NCBI GenBank assembly: GCA_003155565.1
Contig: PMDM01000207.1
Coordinates: 8,765-16,624 of the forward strand
DNA from: Methylococcaceae bacterium
GTDB lineage: Bacteria; Pseudomonadota; Gammaproteobacteria; Methylococcales; Methylomonadaceae
Direction: 5' to 3'
DNA: 7,860 bases
Shown: piece by piece, positions 1-5,537 of the stretch
How the letters are laid out: each line of letters starts with the position of its first letter
How positions within the stretch are numbered: position 1 is the stretch's first letter
The notes under the pieces: model-generated
What the model was told of the DNA's origin: nothing
Database searches by the model: none
What the model saw: only the letters and a program-made list of their open reading frames with translations
Position numbers and translations under genes: made by a program

Positions 1-88
1 GAAAGCGGGAAGGGTGATGCAGGCCATGATGCAAATGACGAAAATCGATATCGCAGCTTTGAAACAAGCCTATGAGCGGATGGATTGA
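1..88 (+). CDS. VOC family (PhnB-like / glyoxalase fold) protein, C-terminal end only
   Basis: An open frame enters from the left edge (reading from base 2) and stops with TGA at 86-88. It gives 28 residues that end in a KIDIAALKQAYE-type tail. From memory this tail is typical of PhnB-like members of the vicinal oxygen chelate (VOC) superfamily, where a run of methionines and 'KIDIAAL' closes the protein. Such genes often sit beside YciI/DGPF-domain genes, and one follows here 114 bp downstream on the same strand. The metal-binding and catalytic part lies outside the window, so no substrate can be proposed. The family call rests on a short tail and on context, and is therefore only moderately secure. 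Confidence 0.6.
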   Translation, partial: KAGRVMQAMMQMTKIDIAALKQAYERMD

Positions 89-202
89 GGACAGTAGGGC
101 AAACAACACTTAGCCCATCAACCGCGGAATGAAGTTCAGTCCTACGGAAGACAGAGCCAAGCGCGATAAATCAACGCTAAGAATACAATCACGGAGACAA
201 AG

Positions 203-559
203 ATGAAATATATGCTGCTGATCTATCTCGACGAACACACGTTAAGTGAGGTCGAACGGGAGGAATGTTATCAAGAGTCTACCCAGCTTGCACATCAGCT
301 TAAAGCTAGCGGCCAGTATCTATCAGCCAACCCCTTGCAGCCAACCGCACTGGCGACCAGTGTTCGTGTGCGTGATGGCAAACAATTCATCACCGACGGC
401 CCGTTTGCAGAGACCCGTGAACAACTGGGCGGCTACTATCTAGTCGATGCCAGCGATCTTGATGAAGCGATCAGCATCGCATCCCGAATTCCGATGGTAC
501 GCAAAGGAACGGTCGAAATTCGTCCGGTGATAGAGATCGAAGGATTACCAATTTCTTAG
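203..559 (+). CDS. YciI family protein (DGPF domain)
   Basis: A complete 118-residue protein, the usual size for the single-domain YCII-related (DGPF, PF03795) family. The N-terminal strand MKYMLLIY is typical. The family signature DGPF is at residues 65-68, followed by AETREQLGGYYLVDA and the closing segment GTVEIRPV (about 102-109). Members have a dimeric ferredoxin-like alpha/beta fold. Their biochemical role is mostly unknown, although the distant YciI branch is suspected to be enzymatic. The start is supported by GGAGA at 193-197, five bases before the ATG. The VOC gene end just upstream fits the common VOC/YciI/ECF-sigma neighbourhood, but no sigma factor gene follows here: the next gene is on the other strand. 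Family assignment is secure, function is not. Confidence 0.88.
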   Translation: MKYMLLIYLDEHTLSEVEREECYQESTQLAHQLKASGQYLSANPLQPTALATSVRVRDGKQFITDGPFAETREQLGGYYLVDASDLDEAISIASRIPMVRKGTVEIRPVIEIEGLPIS

Positions 560-637
560 GACTGCGAAGTGTTTTTGTCTGCTTTCAGGCACCAATTGCA
601 GTCATCGCCATGCCGTCTATACGGCGCATCAATAAGA

Positions 638-1663
638 TTAATTTTTCTTATTTAACGCTAGCTGTTCCGCCTTGTTATAACGTATCGATGAATATACCGA
701 CAGCGCTATTAATACCGCACCAACCAACCCCGTCACCACTTCACTGATATGGTAGCGCATACTGACCAGCATAATGCCCGCCAATACGCCTATAGCGTAA
801 TGGGCACCATGCTCTAAAAAGACGTATTCATCCAGGGTTCCCTTGTTGACAAGGTAAACCGTCAAGCTTCGAACAAACATGGCCCCGATTGCAAGGCCAA
901 GCATGATGATGACGACATCCTGTGTAATCGCAAACGCGCCGATAACGCCATCAAACGAGAATGAAGCATCAAGCACCTCAAGATAAATAAAATTCATTAA
1001 GCCCGCTTTTTTTACGACCTCGGTTGCCAGCTCTCCTTGCTCCTCATCTTCAAATAATGCGGCGAGGCTATCGACGATTACAAACAAAATTAAACCTGAA
1101 ATGCCAGCCACCAAAGCATCCAGGCGAATCTCCAGCGGTAACCAATTTTGAATTACTAGTAACAAACCCAAAGCCAAGATAATTTCAATCGCTTTGAGTT
1201 TGCCCAAGGCAGACACGCGTTCCTCGATTCGCCCCAGCCAATGCAGTTCCTTGGCATCGTTTAAAATAAAGGAAAAAAACACCATCAACAAAAACATGCC
1301 ACCGAAAGCTGAAATCTGTACGTGAGCACTGTTTAAATGCTGCGAATAAGTCGCCGGATCTTCTAATGCCATTTGAGCAACGCTGACAAAATCAAGACTT
1401 GTAGCGACCGATACAATCAATACCGGGAATACCAGCCGCATCCCGAAGACAGCGATTAAAATGCCCCAAGTCAAAAAATAATACTGCCACCGTTCAGTCA
1501 TTCGCTTTAATACGGAAGCATTAACAACGGCATTATCAAAGGATAAGCTAACCTCAAGGATTCCCAGTATGATGGCGATAAACACGCCGATCATACCACC
1601 CCACCAAAAAGCGGCGGTCAGGCAAAGGACTGTAATAAAAAAAGAAAGACGAAAATGTTGCAT
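638..1663 (-). CDS. DUF475 family integral membrane protein (TerC-related)
   Basis: A polytopic inner-membrane protein of about 341 residues, recognised as DUF475 (PF04332), a relative of the TerC/Alx family of metal-ion exporters. It has many hydrophobic segments. Two acidic motifs within membrane helices are typical: EVSLSFDNAVVNA near the N-terminus and EVLDASFSFDGVIGAFA in the second half. They look like an internal duplication with conserved E and D residues that could bind a cation. Export of manganese or another divalent metal is a family-level inference. I chose the ATG at 1663 (protein MQHFRLSFF...), which has GAG six bases upstream and agrees with my memory of family N-termini. A longer reading from a TTG at 1720 gives 360 residues but has no good ribosome site and lies inside a hairpin. 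The gene is divergent from the lipoprotein gene and convergent with yciI. Confidence 0.85.
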   Translation of the reverse strand: MQHFRLSFFITVLCLTAAFWWGGMIGVFIAIILGILEVSLSFDNAVVNASVLKRMTERWQYYFLTWGILIAVFGMRLVFPVLIVSVATSLDFVSVAQMALEDPATYSQHLNSAHVQISAFGGMFLLMVFFSFILNDAKELHWLGRIEERVSALGKLKAIEIILALGLLLVIQNWLPLEIRLDALVAGISGLILFVIVDSLAALFEDEEQGELATEVVKKAGLMNFIYLEVLDASFSFDGVIGAFAITQDVVIIMLGLAIGAMFVRSLTVYLVNKGTLDEYVFLEHGAHYAIGVLAGIMLVSMRYHISEVVTGLVGAVLIALSVYSSIRYNKAEQLALNKKN

Positions 1664-1711
1664 GAAATACTCGAGTGGTTTAAGTCGCACAACTAGATGT
1701 GCTAACGCTTT

Positions 1712-1756
1712 CTTTAGCAAAATTGGGCACCAGTCAACAAGACAAATTCGCTAAAG
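1712..1756 (-). promoter_or_regulatory. Hairpin in the leader of the DUF475 gene
   Basis: CTTTAGC at 1712-1718 pairs with GCTAAAG at 1750-1756. The pairing continues inward through AAAATT (1719-1724) and AAATTC (1744-1749) with one wobble and one mismatch, giving a stem of about 13 bp. In the minus-strand transcript it would lie some 50 bases before the preferred ATG and would bury the alternative TTG start (1718-1720). It could be a regulatory leader structure, but I do not recognise it as the yybP-ykoY manganese riboswitch. Confidence 0.35.
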
Positions 1757-1766
1757 CTTATTTAAG

Positions 1767-1795
1767 TTGATATTTGTTCGAAACTACCTATTCAA
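1767..1795 (-). promoter_or_regulatory. Possible sigma-70 promoter of the DUF475 gene
   Basis: On the minus strand, TTGAAT (1795-1790) and TATCAA (1772-1767) are separated by 17 bases. They match the -35 and -10 consensus at four or more positions each. Transcription would start near 1760 and give a leader of about 100 bases that includes the hairpin at 1712-1756. The call is by eye and tentative. Confidence 0.3.
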
Positions 1796-1834
1796 CGGGT
1801 TGCCAGGGCGTTCACTGTCAAGAAACTGTTACAT

Positions 1835-1865
1835 TTAGTTGTTAGCATTGCCTTTTAACAACTAA
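1835..1865. repeat. Perfect 10-bp inverted repeat before the lipoprotein gene (operator or 5' hairpin)
   Basis: TTAGTTGTTA (1835-1844) and TAACAACTAA (1856-1865) are exact reverse complements around an 11-base loop. The right arm ends one or two bases before the AAAGGAAAA ribosome site of the lipoprotein gene. It may be a repressor operator, or an mRNA hairpin influencing translation. It has no T-run after it and so does not look like an intrinsic terminator. Confidence 0.55.
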
Positions 1866-1878
1866 CAAAGGAAAAATA

Positions 1879-2358
1879 ATGGTTTTACGAAAATTGATTT
1901 TAGTTTTTAGTCTTTGTCTGCTAACTGCTTGTGCAGCCGAAAAACAAGTGGTTAATGATACACCTCAAGAGCAATCGACCCAAAAAAAAGACCGCGAATT
2001 ATCTGAATTACGTAAATCTGTTGGAGATAGATATACCAAAGCAAGTGACATCTGGCTGGAAAAGTTAACTCCAATTACTGAAGATATAGCTAAAGTTTGT
2101 CGTCAAAAAAAGGATAAATCCTACATTAGTTGTATCGATAAAAAAAATGATGAACTTATTGCATCCAGTTTTTTTCCAGATTTAGTCGCTAAGATGCTAA
2201 ATGCAAGAAAAGAGTTTGATCAGAAGTTAATCAAAAAGAAAATCACTAGAAAAGAATTTCTGGAAAACGCGGCGAAGTTACAAAATAATTTAACAAATGA
2301 AATTAACGATCGCGTTACGCATGACATAAAGTCTGGTATTTATACTGGAAAATATTAG
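1879..2358 (+). CDS. Putative outer-membrane lipoprotein of unknown function
   Basis: A 159-residue protein starting with a lipoprotein signal peptide: positive MVLRK, a hydrophobic stretch to about residue 17, and a lipobox LTAC with the modified cysteine at C18. Alanine follows the cysteine, so the Lol rule of Escherichia coli predicts outer-membrane sorting. The mature part is strongly charged and lysine-rich with long predicted helices. Two further cysteines, C74 and C85, could form a disulfide in the periplasm. I recognise no domain family. The start is fixed by AAAGGAAAA at 1867-1875. The gene is visibly richer in A and T than its neighbours and has A-runs at 1982-1989, 2105-2111 and 2140-2147, which may mean a recent or foreign acquisition. 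A hairpin at 2410-2443 follows it. Confidence 0.78.
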   Translation: MVLRKLILVFSLCLLTACAAEKQVVNDTPQEQSTQKKDRELSELRKSVGDRYTKASDIWLEKLTPITEDIAKVCRQKKDKSYISCIDKKNDELIASSFFPDLVAKMLNARKEFDQKLIKKKITRKEFLENAAKLQNNLTNEINDRVTHDIKSGIYTGKY

Positions 2359-2409
2359 GGGTATAAGAACGTATGCTTTAAAGCAACCTTTCTGGCTTTA
2401 ACAGATAAC

Positions 2410-2443
2410 GTTTATAGCCATCTTTCCTAAGATGGCTATAAAC
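2410..2443. terminator. Strong hairpin between convergent genes, likely bidirectional terminator
   Basis: GTTTATAGCCATCTT (2410-2424) and AAGATGGCTATAAAC (2429-2443) form a perfect 15-bp stem with the four-base loop TCCT. It lies between the ends of the lipoprotein gene (plus) and the lexA unit (minus), where a shared terminator is expected. No clear T-run follows on either strand, so it may act as an mRNA 3'-end stabiliser or need Rho. Confidence 0.55.
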
Positions 2444-2482
2444 CTACTCCATTCGTTCCCCAGCGTTGAAGTTTACGTCAAT

Positions 2483-2635
2483 TCAAAGCCCAACACCGAC
2501 TAGAAAAACCGCCACCAATAACACGGCAATGGAGAATTCCTCCAACTGGTGCATTAAGGAAAACCTGCCCTCCTGCATAATCATTTCGATGCGGTTAGTC
2601 ACTTGGTCACGCATATGTACATTTCTATTTATCAT
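2483..2635 (-). CDS. 50-residue single-pass membrane peptide, translated from the lexA transcript
   Basis: A small gene that I infer from its start signals. The lexA stop codon TAG (2648-2646) is part of TAGGAG, giving an AGGAG ribosome site seven bases before the ATG at 2635. The peptide has 50 residues: a polar, charged N-terminal half (MINRNVHMRD, then a helix-like segment with EMIMQEGRF) and a C-terminal hydrophobic anchor at about 35-50 (SIAVLLVAVFLVGVGL) that runs to the end. It would be a tail-anchored, single-pass inner-membrane peptide. Co-transcription with lexA predicts induction by DNA damage. I recognise no family. Small SOS-induced membrane peptides elsewhere (SidA of Caulobacter, TisB of E. 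coli, YneA of Bacillus) block division or depolarise the membrane, and Pseudomonas has sulA after lexA, so such a role is a reasonable guess only. An open frame continues upstream into lexA but has no start as good as this one. Confidence 0.68.
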   Translation of the reverse strand: MINRNVHMRDQVTNRIEMIMQEGRFSLMHQLEEFSIAVLLVAVFLVGVGL

Positions 2636-2645
2636 AAGATTGCTC

Positions 2646-3281
2646 CTAAAAATGATTGGAATAACTACGCATTTGCCCCACCAATACGCCCTGAATTTCC
2701 ACTTGCTCTGGCTTATAGCGCATAGCTTCCATTTTGGCATTGGCGGGGATGAGTAAGGTTTCGTGCGGGTATTGCTCTATGAATTTCAATGTCGCCTCGA
2801 ATTTATTGACCAACGCCACCACAATTTCGCCATTTCGGGCATAACTGCGTTGCTCGATAATCACCCAGTCGCCATCGAAAATGCCCTGTTCAATCATGGA
2901 ATCACCATTGATTTTTAAGACATAACAGGGTTTTTGGGTTTTTAGCTGGTCGGGGATAGCCATATAAGAGATGGTTTCCACCGCTTCTATGGGTCTACCT
3001 GCGGCAATCGTACCCACAAAAGGCAAACTGCCCTGATTATCCAGACCACCGATTAATTGTTTGGCGTATTCGGTTAACCGGATACCGCGTTGCTTACGTT
3101 CCGGCGCTTCAATCAGGTGTGCATCAATCAAGGCTTTGATATGGGCATGTAGCGAACCACGGGATTTCACCCCGATGCCGGCACAAAGTTCTTCCAGCGT
3201 CGGCGGATGCCTGAAACTATCCTGATTTTGACTTAAAAAATCGAAGATTTCTTGCTGTTTGCGGGTTAATGTGAGCTTCAT
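2646..3281 (-). CDS. lexA: LexA-type SOS repressor (S24 self-cleaving peptidase)
   Basis: A 211-residue transcriptional repressor that cleaves itself when RecA filaments form after DNA damage. The winged helix domain covers about residues 1-70 (LTRKQQEIFDFL..., PPTLEEL, IRLTE). The cleavage site is Ala94-Gly95 in TIAAGRPIEA. The S24 catalytic dyad is visible as Ser128 in GDSM and Lys166 in FEATLK, with nearly the same spacing as in E. coli LexA (S119, K156). The recognition helix region reads KSRGSLHAHIKAL, unlike RSPNAAEEHLKAL in E. coli, so a different operator is expected; the promoter indeed carries GTTC repeats. The ATG at 3281 has only a weak AGAG ribosome site. A small membrane peptide gene follows 10 bases after the stop. 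Other S24 repressors (phage-type or UmuD) are less likely, because the length and both domains fit LexA. Confidence 0.93.
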   Translation of the reverse strand: MKLTLTRKQQEIFDFLSQNQDSFRHPPTLEELCAGIGVKSRGSLHAHIKALIDAHLIEAPERKQRGIRLTEYAKQLIGGLDNQGSLPFVGTIAAGRPIEAVETISYMAIPDQLKTQKPCYVLKINGDSMIEQGIFDGDWVIIEQRSYARNGEIVVALVNKFEATLKFIEQYPHETLLIPANAKMEAMRYKPEQVEIQGVLVGQMRSYSNHF

Positions 3282-3306
3282 AATGTTCTCTATTTGTTTT
3301 GTTTAA

Positions 3307-3344
3307 AAGATAGCACAAGAACAAAATAAGAACAAGAGTAGAAC
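3307..3344 (-). promoter_or_regulatory. lexA promoter with three GTTC half-sites (candidate SOS box)
   Basis: On the coding strand of lexA, GTTC occurs at 3344-3341, 3333-3330 and 3322-3319, each separated by seven bases: an 11-bp direct repeat forming two overlapping GTTC-N7-GTTC sites. This is the published alphaproteobacterial LexA motif. An extended -10 (TGCTATCTT, 3315-3307) has 17 bases to a weak -35 TTGTTC (3335-3330), so the repeats cover the -35 and the spacer, as expected for autorepression. A degenerate GTTC-type site also occurs at 3285-3299, just before the start codon. No CTGT-N8-ACAG box is visible. Confidence 0.62.
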
Positions 3345-3382
3345 AAAAATTTTAAGGCCATTTTGGAAATCATCCTAAAACG

Positions 3383-3454
3383 TTGGCGGATTAGTCGCGC
3401 ATAAAGCATAACAATCCACCTAAATCATTGGGTTTTGCATGCCTAATCCGCCCA
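3383..3454. repeat. REP/MITE-like imperfect palindrome with GGCGGATTAG ends
   Basis: GGCGGATTAG (3385-3394) and CTAATCCGCC (3443-3452) are exact reverse complements 48 bases apart; one more pair forms after a mismatch. A further partial copy of the right arm, AATCCACC, lies at 3413-3420. Sequences of the form 'GGCGGATTA...TAATCCGCC' recur between genes in several gammaproteobacterial genomes as I remember them, so this is probably a dispersed element. It lies in the 271-bp region between lexA and mtnB. Confidence 0.45.
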
Positions 3455-3469
3455 CAAGCTCTGAGTCGT

Positions 3470-3500
3470 ATGACGAGCATGGGCATTAATCTGATAAAAT
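3470..3500 (+). promoter_or_regulatory. Possible extended -10 promoter of mtnBDC
   Basis: TGATAAAAT (3492-3500) matches the extended -10 form TG-N-TATAAT with one change. A weak -35 candidate ATGACG starts at 3470, with a somewhat long 19-base spacer. Transcription would begin near 3507, about 45 bases before the mtnB ATG. No riboswitch was recognised in the leader. Confidence 0.4.
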
Positions 3501-3552
3501 AATGCTAATTATGTGATGTATTCAATCGAAGCCAACACCCCTAGCTAACAAC

Positions 3553-4173
3553 ATGCACTATTCCCAAGATTTCATAACAGCAGCAACGGCGCTCTGCGAT
3601 GCCGGGCGGTTTATAGACAGCAAGGGCTGGGTGCCGGCAACTAGCGGGAATTTTTCTGCGCGTTTGCCGGATGGCACGATTGCGATCACGACATCAGGCA
3701 AGCATAAAGGCTGTTTGCAAATCGATGATATTATACTGATCGATGCCGATGCCAACTCGCTTGACGGCAAAAAACCGTCGGCGGAGACGGGTTTGCACAC
3801 GTCGCTGTATAAGCGTTTCCCCGATGTCCATGCCATTTTGCACCCGCATTCGATCAATGCCATACTGGCTTCAAAGATTTTTGGCGATGAAATCGTGCTG
3901 GAAAATTATGAGTTGTTGAAAGCCATGCACGGCATTACCACGCATGAAACACGGATTACGGTGCCGATTTTTACCAACGACCAAGACATTCCCAGACTAG
4001 CCAGCCAAGTCGAACGCTATCTGGAAACAGTAAGCGATTGTTATGGCTATATTATCGCCGGACATGGCTTGTATACTTGGGGCGAAACCACATCGGAAGC
4101 CCTGCGCCATCTTGAGGCGCTGGATTATTTATTTGATTGCGAACTACGGCTACACGGAGTCAGAAAACCATGA
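3553..4173 (+). CDS. mtnB: Methylthioribulose-1-phosphate dehydratase
   Basis: A cytoplasmic enzyme of methionine salvage that dehydrates 5-methylthioribulose-1-phosphate to the diketo intermediate 2,3-diketo-5-methylthiopentyl-1-phosphate. It belongs to the class II aldolase/adducin fold and needs Zn2+. At 206 residues it has the bacterial family length. Visible motifs in order: ATSGNFSARL (29-38), TTSGKHKG (46-53), KPSAETGLH with the probable catalytic Glu78, HPHS with zinc ligands His97 and His99, and AGHGLYTWGE with the third ligand His171. Fuculose-phosphate aldolase is a related fold, but the two genes downstream make MtnB nearly certain. The ATG at 3553 has no recognisable Shine-Dalgarno sequence (CTAGCTAACAAC precedes it). 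The gene overlaps mtnD in an ATGA junction at 4170-4173. Confidence 0.93.
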   Translation: MHYSQDFITAATALCDAGRFIDSKGWVPATSGNFSARLPDGTIAITTSGKHKGCLQIDDIILIDADANSLDGKKPSAETGLHTSLYKRFPDVHAILHPHSINAILASKIFGDEIVLENYELLKAMHGITTHETRITVPIFTNDQDIPRLASQVERYLETVSDCYGYIIAGHGLYTWGETTSEALRHLEALDYLFDCELRLHGVRKP

Positions 4174-4742
4174 GCGTGTTAACCATTTACCCTGACAGCC
4201 ATTCTGATAATCGGCCCAAGCAAGGCACACGTTACACCGATTTTGCCGACATTGAGCGTGAGCTTGCGGCGATTGATGTCAAGTTTGAACGCTGGACTGC
4301 CAACCGTGAACTGACTGCCGATGACGACCAGGCAACCATCATTGCCGCCTATCAGGAATCCGTAGACAAGCTGAAACAGCTTTACGGTTTTCAGTCCGTA
4401 GATGTGATTAACCTAAGCCCGGATCATCCTGAAAAAGCCGCATTCCGGCAAAAATTTCTGGCTGAACATACGCACGATGATTTTGAAGTGCGGTTTTTTA
4501 TCGACGGTTGTGGGCTGTTTTATCTTCATATAGGCGATAAAGTCTATGCGGCTTTATGTGGAAAAGGCGACCTCATCAGCGTTCCCGCCCACACTACGCA
4601 CTGGTTTGATATGGGGGAAAATCCCAGCTTCAAGGTCATCCGTCTGTTCACCACACCGGAAGGCTGGGTGGCAAAGTTTACTGGTAGCGATATCGCCAAC
4701 TCCTTCCCCACGCTGGATGAAACGGTGGCAGAACTGCAATGA
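4170..4742 (+). CDS. mtnD: Acireductone dioxygenase (cupin)
   Basis: A 190-residue cupin that oxidises the acireductone 1,2-dihydroxy-3-keto-5-methylthiopentene. With Fe2+ the product is the keto acid precursor of methionine plus formate; with Ni2+ an off-pathway reaction gives methylthiopropionate, formate and CO. The metal ligands are visible as His100, His102 and Glu106 in HTHDDFE and His144 in HTTHW. They are shifted by exactly four residues from the Klebsiella enzyme (96, 98, 102, 140). Further cupin motifs are EVRFFIDGCGLF and GDLISVPAHTTH. I chose the ATG at 4170 (MSVLTIYPD) because GGAG is at 4156-4159 and the start overlaps the mtnB stop. An upstream ATG at 4137 would add 11 unusual residues within mtnB. 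The stop overlaps the mtnC start (ATGA, 4739-4742), indicating translational coupling. Confidence 0.94.
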   Translation: MSVLTIYPDSHSDNRPKQGTRYTDFADIERELAAIDVKFERWTANRELTADDDQATIIAAYQESVDKLKQLYGFQSVDVINLSPDHPEKAAFRQKFLAEHTHDDFEVRFFIDGCGLFYLHIGDKVYAALCGKGDLISVPAHTTHWFDMGENPSFKVIRLFTTPEGWVAKFTGSDIANSFPTLDETVAELQ

Positions 4743-5419
4743 TTAAAGCCATCGTCACCGATATTGAAGGCACTACCTCGTCGTTGTCTTTCGTTAAAGA
4801 TGTCCTGTTTCCTTACGCCCGTGCGAATCTGCCCGATTATGTCCGGCAACATAAGGACGAATCGACTATCAAACAACTTCTTGACGATACCTGTAAAGAA
4901 GCGGGAATTGAATTCGATACCGAGGGTGCTATCGCCCAGCTTATCCAATGGATAGATCAGGATAAGAAAATCACGCCGTTAAAAGCCTTGCAAGGTTTGA
5001 TCTGGGAAGCAGGTTACAAACAAGGGGATTTTAAAGGCCATCTATACCAGGATGCGGTAAATAATCTTAAGGCATGGAAAGATAAAGGTATTTCGCTGTA
5101 TGTCTATTCTTCCGGCTCGGTGTTGGCGCAAAAACTACTCTTTGGGCATACCGATTCTGGCGACTTAACGCCATTATTTTCTGGCTACTTTGACACCATG
5201 ATTGGCGGCAAAAAAGAGGCCGACTCTTACCGTAAAATTGCTGTTGAAATCGGCTATCCCGCACATAACATTTTGTTTCTGTCAGATATTAAGGAAGAGC
5301 TGGATGCCGCAAAACATGTGGGTTATCAAGCTTTCTGGTTAACCCGCGATCAGGTGCCAAACATTCATGCCGAACATCTGCAAGTCAGTAGCTTTGATGA
5401 TATTGAATTGGATAAGTGA
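4739..5419 (+). CDS. mtnC: Enolase-phosphatase E1 (2,3-diketo-5-methylthiopentyl-1-phosphate enolase/phosphatase)
   Basis: A bifunctional HAD-superfamily, Mg2+-dependent enzyme. It enolises 2,3-diketo-5-methylthiopentyl-1-phosphate and then removes the phosphate to give the acireductone used by MtnD. Length (226) fits the family. HAD motif I is Asp8-Ile-Glu10-Gly-Thr-Thr near the N-terminus. Motif II is the SSGS segment (124-127), motif III a lysine in GGKKEADSY (K158 or K159), and motif IV is LSDIKEELDAA with Asp183. It is the last gene of the three-gene operon and precedes the terminator at 5498-5527. Gene order (B, D, C) does not follow reaction order (B, C, D). The genes for the earlier steps (mtnA, and mtnP or mtnN/mtnK) are not in the window, so they must be elsewhere or absent. 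Confidence 0.95.
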   Translation: MIKAIVTDIEGTTSSLSFVKDVLFPYARANLPDYVRQHKDESTIKQLLDDTCKEAGIEFDTEGAIAQLIQWIDQDKKITPLKALQGLIWEAGYKQGDFKGHLYQDAVNNLKAWKDKGISLYVYSSGSVLAQKLLFGHTDSGDLTPLFSGYFDTMIGGKKEADSYRKIAVEIGYPAHNILFLSDIKEELDAAKHVGYQAFWLTRDQVPNIHAEHLQVSSFDDIELDK

Positions 5420-5443
5420 TGAAACTTTTTTCGTTTTCTATGC

Positions 5444-5458
5444 GGTACGATTCGTACC
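5444..5458. repeat. Short palindrome GGTACG-ATT-CGTACC
   Basis: A perfect 6-bp inverted repeat with a three-base loop, 25 bases after the mtnC stop. A second small hairpin (CCAG-TTTTG-CTGG, 5461-5473) follows at once, and the pair is framed by two copies of CTATGC (5438-5443 and 5474-5479). No function is recognised. It could be a remnant of a mobile element or part of the 3' end of the operon mRNA. Confidence 0.4.
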
Positions 5459-5497
5459 AACCAGTTTTGCTGGCTATGCAAATAATGTTATAACTAG

Positions 5498-5527
5498 CCC
5501 ACTCAAGTGTTGTTCTTGAGGGTTTTT
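5498..5527 (+). terminator. Rho-independent terminator of mtnBDC
   Basis: CTCAAG (5502-5507) pairs with CTTGAG (5515-5520) around the loop TGTTGTT. Two outer C-G pairs can be added past a bulged A. A run of five T follows at 5523-5527. The position, about 80 bases after the mtnC stop on the same strand, fits the end of the operon. Confidence 0.6.
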
Positions 5528-5537
5528 AGATTTTGGC

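Noticed and set aside
89..202. Possible promoter or small gene between the VOC and YciI-family genes
   Set aside because: No open frame with a ribosome site and no convincing promoter was found; only a weak GGGC/GCCC pair is visible.
560..637. Terminator between the yciI-like gene and the DUF475 gene (GCCGT-CTAT-ACGGC at about 613-626)
   Set aside because: The stem is only five base pairs with no adjoining T-run on the minus strand and a distant one on the plus strand; too weak to annotate.
1664..1720. N-terminal extension of the DUF475 protein from TTG at 1720
   Set aside because: The start is a TTG without a ribosome site and lies in a hairpin; family N-termini, as remembered, begin near MQHFRLSFF. 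It is kept only as an alternative.
2483..2740. An 85-residue minus-strand reading that overlaps the end of lexA
   Set aside because: Its first 35 codons lie inside lexA in another frame and have no ribosome site; the start at 2635 with AGGAG is much better, so only the 50-residue form is kept.
3319..3344. CRISPR-like periodic repeat
   Set aside because: The repeated unit is only GAAC at an 11-bp period and lies in the lexA promoter, so it is an operator array and not a CRISPR.
4544..4948. A 134-codon minus-strand open frame across mtnD and mtnC
   Set aside because: It is antisense to two well-supported enzymes and its translation shows no domain.
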